DNA from: JACKOB01 sp024234575
Lineage (GTDB): Bacteria; Pseudomonadota; Gammaproteobacteria; Pseudomonadales; Oleiphilaceae
DNA length: 64,000 bases
Direction: 5' to 3'
NCBI GenBank assembly: GCA_051208035.1
Contig: JBPJFZ010000014.1
Span: forward strand, 1-64,000
This document shows, piece by piece, positions 63,070-64,000 of this stretch; positions within the stretch are counted from its first letter, which is position 1, and every line of letters begins with the position of its first letter. The notes beneath the pieces were generated by a model. It was not told the DNA's origin and did not search any database. It worked only from the letters and a program-made list of their open reading frames with translations. Made by a program: the position numbers and the translations under genes.

Positions 63070-64000
63070 TTACATTTCCAGCGCTTTATATTTCTCACGC
63101 AGTCGATTTCGAATAGATACAGCACTCATATTCAGCAGTGCGATAACCAGCACGAGTAATAGTGATGTGGCATAAACCAAAGGCCGTGCTGCTTCAACGT
63201 TAGGACTTTGAAAGCCGACATCATAGATATGAAATCCTAAGTGCATGAACTTCTGGTCCAAATGTAAAAAAGGATAGTTACCGTCCAGAGGTAGTGACGG
63301 TGCGAGCTTTACAACTCCCACCAACATCAATGGGGCCACTTCACCTGCCGCGCGCGCGATTGCTAGAATAACACCAGTCATAATCGCCGGACTGGCCATT
63401 GGGATAATTACTCTCCATAACGTTTCTGCCTTGGTAGCCCCCAAAGCCAGACTACCTTCACGCATAGTTCTAGGTATACGCGACAGCCCCTCTTCCGTTG
63501 CCACAATAACGACTGGCAAAGTCAGTAGTGCCAGAGTGATTGAGGCCCACATCAAACCGGGTGTGCCAAAAGTTGGTGATGGCAAGGCTTCTGGGAACAT
63601 AGCCTGATCGATGCCTGAGCCGACAAAGTAGATAAAAAAACCCAAACCAAATACACCGTAAACAATAGACGGCACACCGGCCAGGTTGTTGACAGCTATT
63701 CGTATAATTCTCGTCATCGCACCTTGATGTGCGTATTCACGCAGATATATTGCTGCCACAACGCCCATAGGAGTCACCAGAATAGACATGATAACGACCA
63801 TCAGCACGGTGCCATATATCGCCGGGAAAATACCGCCTTCTGTATTTGCTTCGCGAGGATCATCGGCAACAAATTCCCATAACTTTTCACCATAGAAGAA
63901 TAGCTTTGCCGACAAGCTCATCGCATTCGGACGGAAAACACGCACTATTTTTTCCAGTGGCAGCGTTATTTCCTGTCCCTGCGCCGTTCTCACCTTAATA
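63070..64000 (-). CDS. pstA: Phosphate ABC transporter permease PstA (5' end beyond the window)
   Basis: The C-terminal 310 residues of a binding-protein-dependent permease are visible, with about six helices and the EAA-type loop REGSLALGATKAETLWRVIIP. The frame stays open to the right edge with no convincing start. The NAMSLSAKLFFYGEKLWEFVADDPREANTEGG lead-in matches the long PstA form of Pseudomonas-type bacteria, so a substantial N-terminal part lies outside. It is in the order pstA–pstB–phoU. Confidence 0.93.
   Translation of the reverse strand, partial: IKVRTAQGQEITLPLEKIVRVFRPNAMSLSAKLFFYGEKLWEFVADDPREANTEGGIFPAIYGTVLMVVIMSILVTPMGVVAAIYLREYAHQGAMTRIIRIAVNNLAGVPSIVYGVFGLGFFIYFVGSGIDQAMFPEALPSPTFGTPGLMWASITLALLTLPVVIVATEEGLSRIPRTMREGSLALGATKAETLWRVIIPMASPAIMTGVILAIARAAGEVAPLMLVGVVKLAPSLPLDGNYPFLHLDQKFMHLGFHIYDVGFQSPNVEAARPLVYATSLLLVLVIALLNMSAVSIRNRLREKYKALEM

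Noticed and set aside
1..64000. CRISPR arrays, tRNA genes, insertion sequences or phage genes
   Set aside because: I found no regular repeats with spacers, no cloverleaf-like segments, and no transposase or integrase frame.

Overview
The window is a continuous, gene-dense stretch of a gammaproteobacterial chromosome of moderate G+C. Gene content and order resemble Pseudomonas and related marine groups. Familiar blocks include tyrS–M23 peptidase–anmK–erpA–bactofilin–argC, thiD–thiE–hemL, mrcB with its lipoprotein partner, rubredoxin reductase–rubredoxin, ubiC–ubiA–phoB–phoR, and phoU–pstB–pstA. A marine Cellvibrionales-type organism fits (panP, tandem lipases, many c-di-GMP proteins), but the genus cannot be fixed from the sequence. 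I saw no tRNA, insertion sequence, prophage or CRISPR array, and no clearly broken gene. Only pstA is cut, by the right edge.

Layout. At 1-226 two tandem rRNA-type promoters point left out of the window. 0.2-7.6 kb: tyrosyl-tRNA synthetase, cell-wall peptidase and muropeptide recycling, Fe-S carrier ErpA, a bactofilin operon and argC. 7.9-13 kb: a ClC channel, hemJ, thiD, thiE and hemL, joining haem and thiamine synthesis. 13-15.7 kb: two secreted family I lipases, each with its own terminator. 15.7-18.7 kb: PBP1b and its LpoP-like activator. 19-27 kb: an APH/AAA kinase fusion, a CheY-like protein, a pentapeptide/cNMP-binding pair, a DsbA-like protein, DUF503, the aspartate decarboxylase PanP and a class V aminotransferase. 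27-35.7 kb: a c-di-GMP-rich block (REC-GGDEF, membrane GGDEF, 7TMR-DISM-EAL) around a Pit phosphate transporter, then an M50 protease. 35.7-44 kb: lipid and acyl-CoA enzymes, small metal-binding proteins, a GGDEF-EAL protein and the rubredoxin system. 44-49.6 kb: hpt, ubiCA and phoBR with a Pho box. 49.7-57.4 kb: CysZ, Nudix, a CsrB-like RNA, a methyltransferase, MscS, YbaK, a DegQ-type protease, a ubiquinone hydroxylase and a HIT protein. 57.4-64 kb: orphan ParA, a CHAD protein, DUF2059 and the phoU–pstB–pstA end of the phosphate-uptake operon.

Functional themes. Phosphate is sensed and imported by PhoBR, PhoU/Pst and Pit, and a CHAD protein (a polyphosphate-binding fold) lies beside an orphan ParA next to phoU. 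Four c-di-GMP enzymes and a probable CsrA-sequestering RNA suggest control of lifestyle switching. Envelope maintenance is represented by PBP1b/LpoP, the M23 peptidase, AnmK, bactofilin, DegQ, MscS and the M50 protease.

The most notable non-coding feature is a roughly 356-nt RNA at 51.2-51.6 kb carrying 18 GGA motifs, several in hairpin loops, and ending in a strong terminator. The most notable protein-level oddities are a lipase paralogue with an altered oxyanion hole and a ClC protein lacking the proton glutamate.
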